Source of the DNA: Coriaria nepalensis
Lineage: Eukaryota; Streptophyta; Magnoliopsida; Cucurbitales; Coriariaceae
Length of the DNA: 64,000 nt
Direction of reading: 5' to 3'
NCBI GenBank assembly: GCA_027186245.1
Contig: CP114481.1
Location: 27,869,501 to 27,933,500 of the forward strand
This document shows positions 48,271-60,991 of this stretch, in pieces. Under the pieces are notes generated by a model. It did no database searches. It saw only the letters and a list, made by a program, of their open reading frames with translations, and had not been told where the DNA came from. The position numbers and the translations under genes were made by a program. Position 1 is the stretch's first letter. Each line of letters begins with the position of its first letter.

Positions 48271-51200
48271 ATCATGTCACCGAGGCTCTTCTAGTCATTA
48301 AATCATTATAAGAGAATTCGAACGAATCATATTTTTGCCCTTCAAACATGATTTTCTTACCTAACTTGCAATTAAACTATCGAAGACAACAATGCATTAT
48401 TTTAGGCTTAAAGAGCATATCATTCAGTCTTTTGATATCATTAAATTGTTTGAAAGCATTTCGAACTAATTCTATTATAGCTTTTTGAAACACGACTTTC
48501 ATGCATAACTTGCAATTGATTTACTGAAGGCAACTATGCATTTTTTTAGTCTTAAAGTCATATTATTGCATCTATTTTACTCATTAAATCATTCTGAATA
48601 ACATTAGACGAAATTCGCCTTTTAAACATGACTTTCGTACGTAACTTGCAGCTGATCTATTGAAAGCAACTATGCATTTACTTAGCCTTAAAATCATTTC
48701 ATTGAGGCTCTTCTAGCCATTAAATCATTATAAATGAATTCGAACGAATCATATTTTTGCCCTTCAAATATGATTTGCTTACATAACCTACAATTAATCT
48801 ATTGAATATAACAATGCATTATTTTAGCCTTGGAGAGCATATCATTCAGTCTTTTGATATCATTAAATTGTTTGAAAGCACTTCGAACTAATTCTATTAT
48901 TGCATTTAAAACACGACTTTCATGCATAACTTGCAATTGATCTACTGAAGGACACTATGCATTTTTTTAGTGTTAAAGTCATATTATTGCATCTCTTTTA
49001 CTCATTAAATCATTCTAAATCACTTCAGACGAAATTCACCTTTTAAACATGACTTTCGTGCATAACTTGCAGTTGATCTATTGAAAGCAACTATGCATTT
49101 ACTTAGCCTTAAAATCATTTCATTGAGGCTCTTCTAGCCATTAAATCATTATAAATGAATTCAAACGAATCATATTTTTGCCCTTCAAACATGATTTTCT
49201 TACATAACGTGCAATTAATCTATTGAATATAACAATGCATTATTTTAGCCTTAAAGAGCATATTTTTCAGTCTTTTGATATCATTAAATTGTTTGAAAGC
49301 ACTTCGAACTAATTCTATTATTGCATTTAGAACACGACTTTCATGCATAACTTCCAATTGATCTACTGAAGACAACTATGCATTTTTTTAGTGTTAAAGT
49401 CATATTATTGCATCTCTTTTACTCATTAAATCATTCTAAATCACTTCAGATGAAATTCACCTTTTAAACATGACTTTCGTGCATAACTTGCAGTTGATCT
49501 ATTGAAAGCAACTATGCATTTACTTAGCCTTAAAATCATTTCATTGAGGCTCTTCTAGCCATTAAATCATTATAAATGAATTCGAACGAATCATATTTTT
49601 GCCCTTCAAACATGATTTTCTTACATAACGTGCAATTAATCTATTGAATATAACAATGCATTATTTTAGCCTTAAAGAGCATATCTTTCAGTCTTTTGAT
49701 ATCATTAAATTGTTTGAAAGCACTTCGAACTAATTCTATTATTGCATTTAGAACACGACTTTCATGCATAACTTGCAATTGATCTACTGAAGGCAACTAT
49801 GCATTTTTTTAGTGTTAAAGTCATATTATTGCATCTCTTTTACTCATTAAATCATTCTAAATCACTTCATACGAAATTCGCCTTTTAAACATCACTTTCG
49901 TGCATAAGTTGCAGTTGATCTATTGAAGGCAACTATACATTTACTTAGCCTTAAAATCATGTCATTGAGGCTCTTCTAGCCATTAAATCATTATAAATGA
50001 GTTCGAACGAATCATATTTTTGCCCTTCAAACATGATTTTCTTACATAACCTGCAATTAATCTATTGAATATAACAACGGGTTATTTTAGCCTTAAAGAG
50101 CATATCATTCAGTCTTTTCATATCATTAAATTGTTTGAAAGCACTTCGAAATAATTCTATTTTTGCATTGAAAACATGAATTTCATGCATAACATGCAAT
50201 TGATCTACTGAAGGCAACTACGCAGTTTTTTAGTGTTAAAGTCATATTATTGCATCTCGTTTACTCATTAAATGATTCTAAATCACTTCAGATGAAATTC
50301 TCCTTTTAAACATCACTTTCGTGCATAAGTTGCAGTTGATCTATTGAAGGCAACTATACATTTACTTAGCCTTAAAATCATGTCACCGAGGCTCTTCTAG
50401 TCATTAAATCATTATAAGAGAATTCGAACGAATTATATTTTTGCCCTTCAAACATGATTTTCTTACATAACTTGCAATTAATCTATCGAAGACAACAATG
50501 CATTATTTGAGGCTTAAAGAGCATATCATTCAGTCTTTTGATATCATTAAATTGTTTGAAAGCACTTCGAACTAATTCTATTATTGCATTTAAAACACGA
50601 CTTTCATGCATAACTTGCAATTGATCAACTGAAGGCAACTATGCATTTTTTTTAGTGTTAAAGTCATATTATTGCATCTCTTTTACTCATTAAATCATTC
50701 TAAATCACTTCAGACGAAATTCGCCTTTTAAACATGACTTTCGTGCATAACTTGCAGTTGATCAATTGAAGGCAACTATCCATTTACTTAGCCTTAAAAT
50801 CATGTCATTGAGGCACTTCTAGTCATTAAATCATTATAAATGAATTCGAACGAATCATATTTTTGCCCTTCAAACATGATTTGCTTACATAACATGCAAT
50901 TAATCTATTGAATATAACAACGCATTATTTTAGCCTTAAAGAGCATATCATTCAGTCTTTTCATATCATTAAATTGTTTGAAAGCACTTCGAAATAATTC
51001 TACTTTTGCATTGAAAACATGACTTTCATGCATAACTTGCAATTGATCTACTGAAGGCAACTACGCATTTTTTTAGTGTTAAAGTCATATTATTGCATCT
51101 CGTTTACTCATTAAATCATTCTAAATGCCTTCAGACGAAATTCCCCTTTTAAACATCACTTTCGTGCATAAGTTGCAGTTGATCTATTGAAGGCAACTAT

Positions 51201-53325
51201 ACATTTACTTAGCCTTAAAATCATGTCACCGAGGCTCTTCTAGTCATTAAATCATTATAAGAGAATTCGAACGAATTATATTTTTGCCCTTCAAACATGA
51301 TTTTCTTACATAACTTGCAATTAATCTATCGAAGACAACAATGCATTATTTGAGGCTTAAAGAGCATGTCATTCAGTCTTTTGATATCATTAAATTGTTT
51401 GAAAGCACTTCGAACTAATTCTATTATTGCATTTAAAACACGACTTTCATGCATAACTTGCAATTGATCTACTGAAGGAAAGTATGCATTTTTTTAGTGT
51501 TAAAGTCATATTATTGCATCTCTTTTACTCATTAAATCATTATAAATCACTCCAGATGAAATTCACCTTTTAAACATGACTTTCGTGCATAACTTGCAGT
51601 TGATCTATTGAAAGCAACTATGCATTTACTTAGCCTTAAAATTATTTCATTGAGGCTCTTCTAGCCATTAAATCATTATAAATGAATTCGAACGAATCAT
51701 ATTTTTGCCCTTCAAACATGATTTTCTTACATAACCTTCAATTAATCTATTGAATATAACAATGCAATATTTTAGCGTTAAAGAGCATGTCTTTCAGTCT
51801 TTTGATATCATTAAATTGTTTGAAAGCACTTCGAACTAATTCTATTATTGCTTTTTAAAACATGACTTTCATGCATAACTTGCAATTGGTCTACTGAAGG
51901 CAACTATGCATTTTTTTAGTGTTAAAGTGATATTATTGCATCTCTTTTACTCATTAAATCATTCTAAATCACATCAGACGAAATTCGCCTTTTAAACATG
52001 ACTTTCGTGCATAACTTGCAGTTGATCTATTGAAAGCAACTATGCATTTACTTAACCTTAAAATCATTTCATTGGGGCTCTTCTAGCCATTAAATCATTA
52101 TAAATGAATTCGAACGAATGATATTTTTGCCCTTCAAACATGATTTTCTTACATAACCTGCAATTAATCTATTGAATATAACAATGCAATATTTTAGCCT
52201 TAAAAAGCATATCATTTAGTCTTTTCATATCATTCAATTGTTTAAAAGCACTTCGAAATAATTCTATTTTTGCATTGAAAACATGACTTTCATGCATAAC
52301 TTGCAATTGATCTACTGAAGGCAACTACGCATTTTTTTAGTGTTAAAGTCATATTATTGCATCTCTTTTACTCATTAAATCATTCTAAATCCCTTCAGAC
52401 GAAATTCGCCTTTTAAACATGACTTTCGTGTATAACTTGTAGTTGATCTATTGAAATTAACTATGCATTTACTTAGCCTTAAAATCATTTCATTGAGGCT
52501 CTTCTAGCCATTAAATCATTATAAATGAATTCGAAATAATCGTATTTTTGCCCTTCGAACATGATTTTCTTACATAACCTGCAATTAATCTATTGAATAT
52601 AACAATGCAATATTTTAGCCTTAAAAAGCATATCATTTAGTCTTTTCATATCATTCAATTGTTTAAAAGCACTTCGAAATAATTCTATTTTTGCATTGAA
52701 AAAATGACTTTCATGCATAACTTGCAATTGATCTACTGAAGGCAACTACGCATTTTTTTAGTGTTAAAGTCATATTATTGCATCTCTTTTACTCATTAAA
52801 TCATTCTAAATGCCTTCAGACGAAATTCACCTTTTAAACATGACTTTCGTGTATAACTTGCAATTGATCTATTCAAATTAACTATGCATTTACTTAGCCT
52901 TAAAATCATTTCATTGAGGCTCTTCTAGCCATTAAATTATTATAAATGAATTCGAAATAATCATATTTTTGCCCTTCAAACATGATTTTCTTACATAGCC
53001 TGCAATTACTCTATTGAATACAACAATGCATTATTTTAGCCTTAAACAGCATATCATTCAGTCTTTTGATATCATTAAATTGTTTGAAAGCACTTCGAAC
53101 TAATTCTATTATTGCATTTCAACCATGACTTTCATGCATAACTTGCAATTGATCTACTGAAGGCAACTATGCATTTTTTTAGTGTTAAAGTCATATTATT
53201 GCATCTCTTTTACTCATTAAATCATTCTAAATGCCTTCAGACGAAATTCACCTTTTAAACATGACTTTCGCGTATAACTTGCAGTTGATCTATTGAAATT
53301 AACTATGCATTTACTTAGCCTTAAA
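48271..53325. repeat. 11-unit higher-order pattern, second copy region
   Basis: Twelve units, 48271 to 52905, repeating marks of 43636-47848 at an offset of 4635 bp but with local swaps. The unit at 51220 starts like 46584 yet ends like 45742 ('gaaggaaa.tatg', 'attataaatcactccag'). Units at 52063 and 52484 both carry the 'gcaatattttag', 'catttagtcttttcatatc', 'cattcaattgtttaaaagc' and 'cgaaataattc' package. The unit at 52484 has 'cgaaataatcg' in place of the dyad. Satellite only. Confidence 0.78.
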
Positions 53326-56300
53326 ATCATTTCATTGAGGCTCTTCTAGCCATTAAATCATTATAAATGAATTCGAACGAATCATATTTTTGCCCTTCAA
53401 ACATGATTTTCTTACATAACCTGCAATTAATCTATTGAATATAACAATGCAATATTTTAGCCTTAAAGAGCATATCTTTCAGTCTTTTGATATCATTAAA
53501 TTGTTTGAAAGCACTTCGAACTAATTCTATTATTGCTTTTTAAAACACGACTTTCATGCATAACTTGCAATTGGTCTACTGAAGGCAACTATGCATTTTT
53601 TTAGTGTTAAAGTGATATTATTGCATCTCTTTTACTCATTAAATCATTCTAAATCACTTCAGACGAAATTCGCCTTTTAAACATGACTTTCGTGCATAAC
53701 TTGCAGTTGATCTATTGAAGGCAACTATACATTTACTTAGCCTTAAAATCATGTCATTGAGGCTCTTCTAGCCATTAAACCATTATAAATGAATTCGAAC
53801 GAATTATATTCTTGTCCTTCAAACATGATTTTCTTACATAACTTGCAATTAATCTATTGAATATAAGAATGCATTATTTTAGCCTTAAAGAGCATATCTT
53901 TCAGTCTTTTGATATCATTAAATTGTTTGAAAGCACTTCGAACTAATTCTATTTTTGCATTTAAAACAGGACTTTCATGCATAACTTGCGATTGATCTAC
54001 TGAAGGAAACTATGCATTTTTTTAGTGTTAAAATCATATTATTGCATCTCTTTTACTCATTAAATCATTCTAAATCACTTTAGACGAAATTGACCTTTTA
54101 AACATGACCTTCGTGCATAACTTGCAGTTGATCTATTGAAGGCAACTATACATTTACTTAGCCTTAAAATCATGTCATTGAGGCACTTCAAGTCATTAAA
54201 TCACTATAAATGAATTCGAACGAATTATATTTTTGTCCTTCAAACATGATTTGGTTACATAACCTGCAATTAATCTATTAAATACAACAATGCATTATTT
54301 TAGCCTTAAAGAGCATATCATTCAGTCTTTTGTAATCATTAAATTGTTTGAAAGCACTTCGAACTAATTTTATTATTGCATTTAAAACATGACTTTCATG
54401 CATAACTTGCAATTGATCTACTGAAAGCAACTATGCATTTTTTTAGTGTTAAAGTGATATTATTGCATCTCTTTTACTCATTAAATCATTCTGAATCACT
54501 TCAGACGAAATTTGCCTTTTAAACATGACTTTCGTGCATAACTTGCAGTTGATCTATTGAAGGTAACTACACATTTACTTAGCCTTAAAATCATGTCATT
54601 GAGGCTCTTCTAGTCATTAAATCATTATAAATGAATTCAAACGAATTATATTTTTGCCCTTCAAACATGATTTGCTTACATAACCTGCAATTAATCTATT
54701 GAATACAACAATGCATTATTTTAGCCTTAAAGAGCATATCATTTAGTCTTTTCATATCACTAAATTGTTTAAAAGCACTTCGAAATAATTCTATTTTTGC
54801 ATTGAAAACATGACTTTCATGCATAACTTGCAATTGATCTACTGAAGGCAACTACGCATTTTTTTAGTGTTAAAGTCATATTATTGCATCTCTTTTACTC
54901 ATTAAATCATTCTAAATCCCTTCAGACGAAATTCACCTTTTAAACATCACTTTTGTGTATAACTTGCAGTTGATCTATTGAAATTAACTATGCATTCACT
55001 TAGCCTTAAAATTATTTCATTGAGGCTCTTCAAGCCATTTAATCATTATAAATGAATTCGAAATAATCATATTTTTGCCCTTCGAACATGATTTTCTTAC
55101 ATAACCTGCAATTAATCTATTGAATACAACAATGCATTATTTTAGCCTTAAAGAGCATATCGTTCAGTCTTTTGATATCATTAAATTGTTTGAAAGCACT
55201 TCGAACCAATTCTCTTTTTGCATTTAAAATACAACTTTCTTGCATAACTTGCAATTGATCTACTGAAGGCAACTATGCATTTTTTTAGTGTTAAAATCAT
55301 ATTATTGCATCTCTTTTACTCATTAAATCATTCTAAATCACTTCAGATGAAATTCACCTTTTAAACATGACATTCGTGCATAACTTGCAGTTGATCTATT
55401 GAAGGCAACTACACATTTAATTAGCCTTAAAATCATGTCATTAACGCTCTTCTAGTCATTAAATCATTATAAATGAATTCGAACGAATCATATTTTTGCC
55501 CTTCAAATATGATTTGCTTACATAACCTGCAATTAATCTATTGAATACAACAATGCATTATTTTAGCCTTAAAAAGCATATCATTTAGTCATTTCATATC
55601 ATTCAATTGTTTAAAAGCACTTCGAAATAATTCTATTTTTGCATTGAAAACATGACTTTCTTGCATAACTTGCAATTGATCTACTGAAGGCAACTACGCA
55701 TTTTTTTAGTGTTAAAGTCATATTATTGCATCTCTTTTACTCATTAAATCATTCTAAATCCCTTCTGACGAAATTCACCCTTTAAACATGACTTTCGTGT
55801 ATAACTTGCAGTTGATCTATTGAAATTAACTATGCATTTACTTAGCCTTAAAATCATTTCATTGAGGCTCTTCTAGCCATTAAATCATTATAAATGAATT
55901 CGAAATAATCATATTTTTGCCCTTCGAACATGATTTTCTTACATAACCTGTAATTAATCTATTGAATACAAAAATGAATTATTTTTAGCCTTAAAGAGCA
56001 TATCATTCAGTCTTCCGATATCATTAAATTGTTTGAAAGCACTTCGAGCTAATTCTATTTTTGCATTTAAAACAGGACTTTCATGCATAACTTGAGATTG
56101 ATCTACTGAAGGAAACTATGCATTTTTTTATTGTTAAAATCATATTACTGCATCTCTTTTACTCATTAAATCATTCTAAATCACTTCAGACGAAATTCAC
56201 CTTTTAAACATGACCTTCGTGCATAACTTGCAATTGATCTATTGAAGGCAACTATGCATTTACTTAGCCTAAAAATCATGTCATTGAGGCTCTTCTAGTC

Positions 56301-57117
56301 ATTAAATCATTATAAATGAATTCGAACGAATTATATTTTTGTCCTTCAAACATGATTTGCTTACATAACCTGCAATTAATCTATTGAATACAACAATGCA
56401 TTATTTTAGCCTTAAAGAGCATATCATTCAGACTTTTCATATCATTAAATTGTTTGGAAGCACTTCGAAATAATTCTATTTTTGCATTGAAAACATGACT
56501 TTCACGCATAACTTGCAATTGATCTACTGAAGGCAACTATGCATTTTTTTAGTGTCAAAGTCATATTATTGCATCTCTTTTACTCATTAAATCCTTCTAA
56601 ATCACTTCAGACGAAATTCACCTTTTAAACATCACTTTCGTGCATAACTTGCAGTTGATCTATTGAAATTAACTATGCATTTACTTAGCATTAAAATCAT
56701 TTCATTGAGGCTCTTCTAGCCATTAAATCATTATAAATGAATTCGAACGAATCATATTTTTGCCCTTCAAACATGATTTTCTTACATAACCTGCAATTAA
56801 TCTATTGAATACAACAATGCATTATTTTTAGCCTTAAAGAGCATATCAGTCAGTCTTTTGATATCATTAAATTGTTTGAAAGCACTTCGAACCAATTCTA
56901 TTTTTGCATTTAAAACAGGACTTTCATGCATAACTTGCGATTGATCTACTGAAGGAAGCTATGCATTTTTTTAGTGTTAAAATCATATTCTTGCATCTCT
57001 TTTACTCATTAAATCATTCTAAATCACTTCAGACGAGATTCACCTTTTAAACATGACTTTCGTGCATAACTTGCAGTTGATCTATTGAAGGCAACTACAC
57101 ATTTACTTAGCCCTAAA
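53326..57117. repeat. Diverged mosaic units, 53.3-57.1 kb
   Basis: Nine units starting at 53326, 53748, 54169, 54590, 55011, 55432, 55853, 56275 and 56696. They mix several older variants: 'gctttttaaaac' B at 53326; 'cgaaataattc' with 'gcattgaaaacatg' B at 54590, 55432 and 56275; 'gaaattaac' C tails followed by A with 'tcgaaataatc'. The units at 55853 and 56696 are 422 bp because of an extra T in 'attatttttagcc'. No long block duplication stands out. I see no gene or other element. Confidence 0.8.
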
Positions 57118-57551
57118 ATCATGTCATTAAGGCTCTTCTAGTCATTAAATCATTATAAATGAATTCGAACGAATCATATTTTTGCCCTTCAAACATGATT
57201 TTCCTACATAACCTGCAATTAATCTATTGAATACAACAATGCATTATGTTAACCTTAAAAAGCATATCGTTTAGTCTTTTCATATCATTCAATTGTTTAA
57301 AAGCACTTCGAAATAATTCTATTTTTGCATTGAAAACATGACTTTCATGCATGACTTTCATGCATAACTTGCAATTGATCTACTGAAGGCAGCTATGCAT
57401 TTTTTTAGTGTTAAAGTCATATTATTGAATCTCTTTTACTCATTAAATCATTCTAAATCCCTTCAGACGAAATTCACCTTTTAAACATGACTTTCGTGTA
57501 TAACTTGCAGTTGATCTATTGAAATTGACTATGCATTCACTTAGCCTTAAA
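57118..57551. repeat. Long unit, 434 bp: 13-bp tandem duplication
   Basis: The unit is 13 bp too long. In subunit B 'atgactttcatgc' occurs twice in direct succession at 57338-57350 and 57351-57363, followed by 'ataacttgcaattg'. All other units have it once. The short self-similar 'atgcatg' at the junction makes replication slippage likely. The unit also carries the 'cgaaataattc' B variant and 'catatcgtttag' in A. Confidence 0.93.
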
Positions 57552-60498
57552 ATCATTTCATTGAGGCTCTTCTAGCCATTAAATCATTATAAATGAATTC
57601 GAAATAATCATATTTTTGCCCTTCGAACATGATTTTCTTACATAACCTGCAATTAATCTATTGAATACAACGATGCATTATTTTAGCCTTAAAGAGCATA
57701 TCATTCAGTCTTTTGATATCATTAAATTGTTTGAAAGCACTTCGAACCAATTCTCTTTTTGCATTTAAAATACAACTTTCATGCATAACTTGCAATTGGT
57801 CTACTGAAGGCAACTATGCATTTTTTTAGTGTTAAAGTCATATTATTTAATCTCTTTTAGTCATTAAATCATTCTAAATCACTTCAGACGAAATTCACGT
57901 TTTAAACATGACTTTCGTGCATAACTTGCAGTTGATCTATTGAAAGCAATTATGCATTTACTTAGCCTTAAAATCATTTCATTGAGGCTCTTCCAGTCAT
58001 TAAATCATTATAAATGAATTCGAACGAATTATATTTTTGCCCTTCAAACATGATTTGCTTACATAACCTGCAATGAATCTATTGAATACAACAATGCATT
58101 ATTTGAGCCTTAAAGAGCATATCATTTAGTCTTTTCATATCATTAAATTGTTTAAAAGCACTTCGAAAGAATTCTATTATTGCATTTCAAACACGACTTT
58201 CATGCATAACTTGCAATTGATCTACTGAAGGCAACTATGCATTGTTTTAGTGTTAAAGTCATATTATTGCATCTCTTTTACTCATTAAATCATTCTAAAT
58301 CACTTCAGACGAAATTCACCTCTTAAACATGAGTTTCGTGCATAACTTGCAGTTGATCTATTGAAGGCAACTACACATTTACTTAGCCTTAAAATCATGT
58401 CATTAAGGCTCTTCTAGTCATTAAATCATTATCAATGAATTCGAACGAATTATATTTTTATCCTTCAAACATTATTTTCTTACATAACTTGGAATTAATC
58501 TATTGAAGACAACAATGCATTATTTTAGCCTTAGAGAGCATATCATTCAGTCTTTTGATATCATTAAATTGTTTGAAAGAACTTTGAACTAATTCTATTA
58601 TTGCATTTCAAACACGACTTTCATGCATAACTTGCAATTGATCTACTGAAGGCAACTATGCATTGTTTTAGTGTTAAAGTCATATTATTGCATCTCTTTT
58701 ACTCATTAAATAACTCTAAATCCCTTCAGACGAAATTCACCTTTTAAACATGACTTTCGTGTATAACTTGCACTTGATCTATTGAATTTAACTATGCATT
58801 TACTTAGCCTTAAAATCATTTCATTGAGGCTCTTCTAGCCATTAAATCATTATAAATGAATTCGAAATAATCATATTTTTGCCCTTCAAACATGATCTTC
58901 TTACATAACCTGCAATTAATCTATTGAATACAACAGTGCATTATTTTAGCCTTAAAGAGCATATCATTCAGTCTTTTGTTATCATTAAATTGTTTGAAAG
59001 CACTTCGAACCAATTCTATTTTTGCATTTAAAACACGACTTTCATGCATTACTTGCGATTGATCTACTGAAGGAAACTATGCATTTTTTTAGTGTTCAAA
59101 TCATATTATTGCATCTCTTTTACTCATTAAATCATTCAAAATCACTTCAGACGAAATTCATTTTTTGAACACGAGTTTCATGCATAACTTGCAGTTGATC
59201 TATTGAAGGTAACTACACATTTACTTAGCCTTAAAATCATGTCATTAAGGCTCTTTTAGTCATAAAATCATTATCAATGAATTCGAACGAATTATATTTT
59301 TGACCTTCAAACATGATTTTCTTACATAACTTGCAATTAATCTATTGAAGACAACAATGCATTATTTTAGCCTTAAAGAGCATATCATTCAGTCTTTTGA
59401 TATCATTAAATTGTTTGAAGACACTTCGAACTAATTCGATTATAGCATTTAAAACACGACTGTCATGCATAACTTGCAATTGATCTACTGAAGGAAACTA
59501 TGCATTTTTTTAGTGTTAAAATCATATTATTGCATCTCTTTTACTCATTAAATCATTCAAAATCACTTCAGACGAAATTCGCCTTTTAAACAAGACTTTT
59601 GTGCATAACTTGCAGTTGATCTATTGAAGGTAACTATACATTTACTTAGCCTTAAAATCATGTCATCGAGGCTCTTCTAGTCATTAAATCATTATAAATT
59701 AATTCGAACGAATTATATTTTTGTCCTTCAAACATGATTTGCTTACATAACCTGCAATTAATCTATTGAATACAACAATGCATTATTTTAGCCATAAAGA
59801 GCATATCATTCAGTCTTTTGTTATCATTAAATTGTTTAAAAGCACTTCGAACTAATTCTATTATTGCATTTAAAACACGACTTTCATGCATAACTTGCAA
59901 TTGATCTACTGAAGGCAACGATGCATTTTTTTAGTGTTAAAATCATATTATTGCATTTCTCTTACTCATTAAATCATTCTAAATCACTTCAAACGAAATT
60001 CACCTTTTAAACATGACTTTCGTGCCTAACTTGCAGTTTATCTATTGAAGGAAACTACACATTTACTTAGCCTTAAAATCATGTCATTAAGGCTCTTCTA
60101 GTCATTAAATCATTATAAATGAATTCGAACGAATCATATTTTTGCCCTTCAAACATGATTTTCTTACATAACCTGCAATTAATCTATTTAATATAACAAT
60201 GCATTATTTTAGCCTTAAAGAGCATATCTTTCAGTCTTTTGATATCATTAAATTGTTTGAAAGCACTTCGAACTAATTCTATTATTGCATTTAGAACACG
60301 ACTTTCATGCATAACTTGCTATTGATCTACTGAAGGCAACTATGCATTTTTTTAGTGTTAAAGTCATATTATTGCATCTCTTTTACTCATTAAATCATTC
60401 TAAATCACTTCAGATGAAATTCACCTTTTCAACATGAGTTTCGTGCATAACTTGCAGTTGATCTATTGAAGGTAACTATACATTTACTTAGGCTTAAA
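57552..60498. repeat. Diverged units, with a segment shared with 17.7-18.9 kb
   Basis: Seven 421-bp units at 57552, 57973, 58394, 58815, 59236, 59657 and 60078. The units at 58394, 58815 and 59236 match 17681, 18102 and 18523 in order at an offset of 40713 bp. Shared marks include 'catttcaaac/catttgaaac' B with 'gcattgttttag', 'aaatcccttcag', 'tcgaaataatc', 'gatcttcttac', 'aacagtgc', 'tgcattac', 'gttcaaatc', 'attcaaaatcac' and 'aaacaagactt'. Divergence between the two is larger than in the recent blocks. No gene. Confidence 0.8.
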
Positions 60499-60991
60499 AT
60501 CATGTCATCGAGGCTCTTCTAGTCATTAAATCATTATAAATTAATTCGAACGAATTATATTTTTGTCCTTCAAACATGATTTGCTTACATAACCTGCAAT
60601 TAATCTATTGAATACAACAATGCATTATTTTAGCCTTAAAGAGCATATCATTCAGTCTTTTGATATCATTAAATTGTTTGAAAGCACTTCGAACCAATTC
60701 TATTTTTGCATTTAAAACACGACTTTCATGCATAACTTGCGATTGATCTACTCAAGGAAACTATGCATTTTTTTAGTGCATAACTTGCACTAAAATCATA
60801 GCGTTAACTTGCAATTGATCTACCGAAGGCAACCATGCATTTTTTTAGTGTTAAAATCATATTATTGCATCTCTTTTACTCATTAAATAATTCTAAATCA
60901 CTTCAGACGAAATTCACACTTTAAACATGACTTTCGTGCATAACTTGCAGTTGATCTATTGAAGGCAACTATACATTTACTTAGCCTTAAA
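60499..60991. repeat. Long unit, 493 bp, with 72-bp insertion (copy 1)
   Basis: Subunit B reaches 'catttttttagtg' and then, at 60779-60850, 72 extra bases follow before the normal 'ttaaaatcatatta' resumes. The insert starts 'cataacttgcactaaaatc', passes 'atagcgttaac', and then repeats 'ttgcaattgatctac', 'gaaggcaac', 'atgcattttttt' and 'agtg' of B a second time. It is therefore a partial duplication of B joined through about 30 bp of rearranged satellite fragments. The repeated part has 'taccgaagg' where other units have 'tactgaagg'. Confidence 0.93.
60771..60795. repeat. 25-bp perfect hairpin at the 72-bp insertion (copy 1)
   Basis: Left arm ttttagtgca (60771-60780), loop taact (60781-60785), right arm tgcactaaaa (60786-60795). 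The arms are exact 10-bp complements. The left arm spans the insertion junction and the right arm lies inside the insert, so the palindrome was created by the insertion event. It is the strongest short hairpin I noticed in the window. It fits a template-switch at a stalled fork, which is inference. Confidence 0.85.

Noticed and set aside
60771..60795. Intrinsic terminator or hammerhead ribozyme at the hairpin
   Set aside because: The 10-bp arms are AT-rich with no following T tract in either direction suited to a terminator, and no conserved hammerhead core was seen. It is better explained as a rearrangement product.
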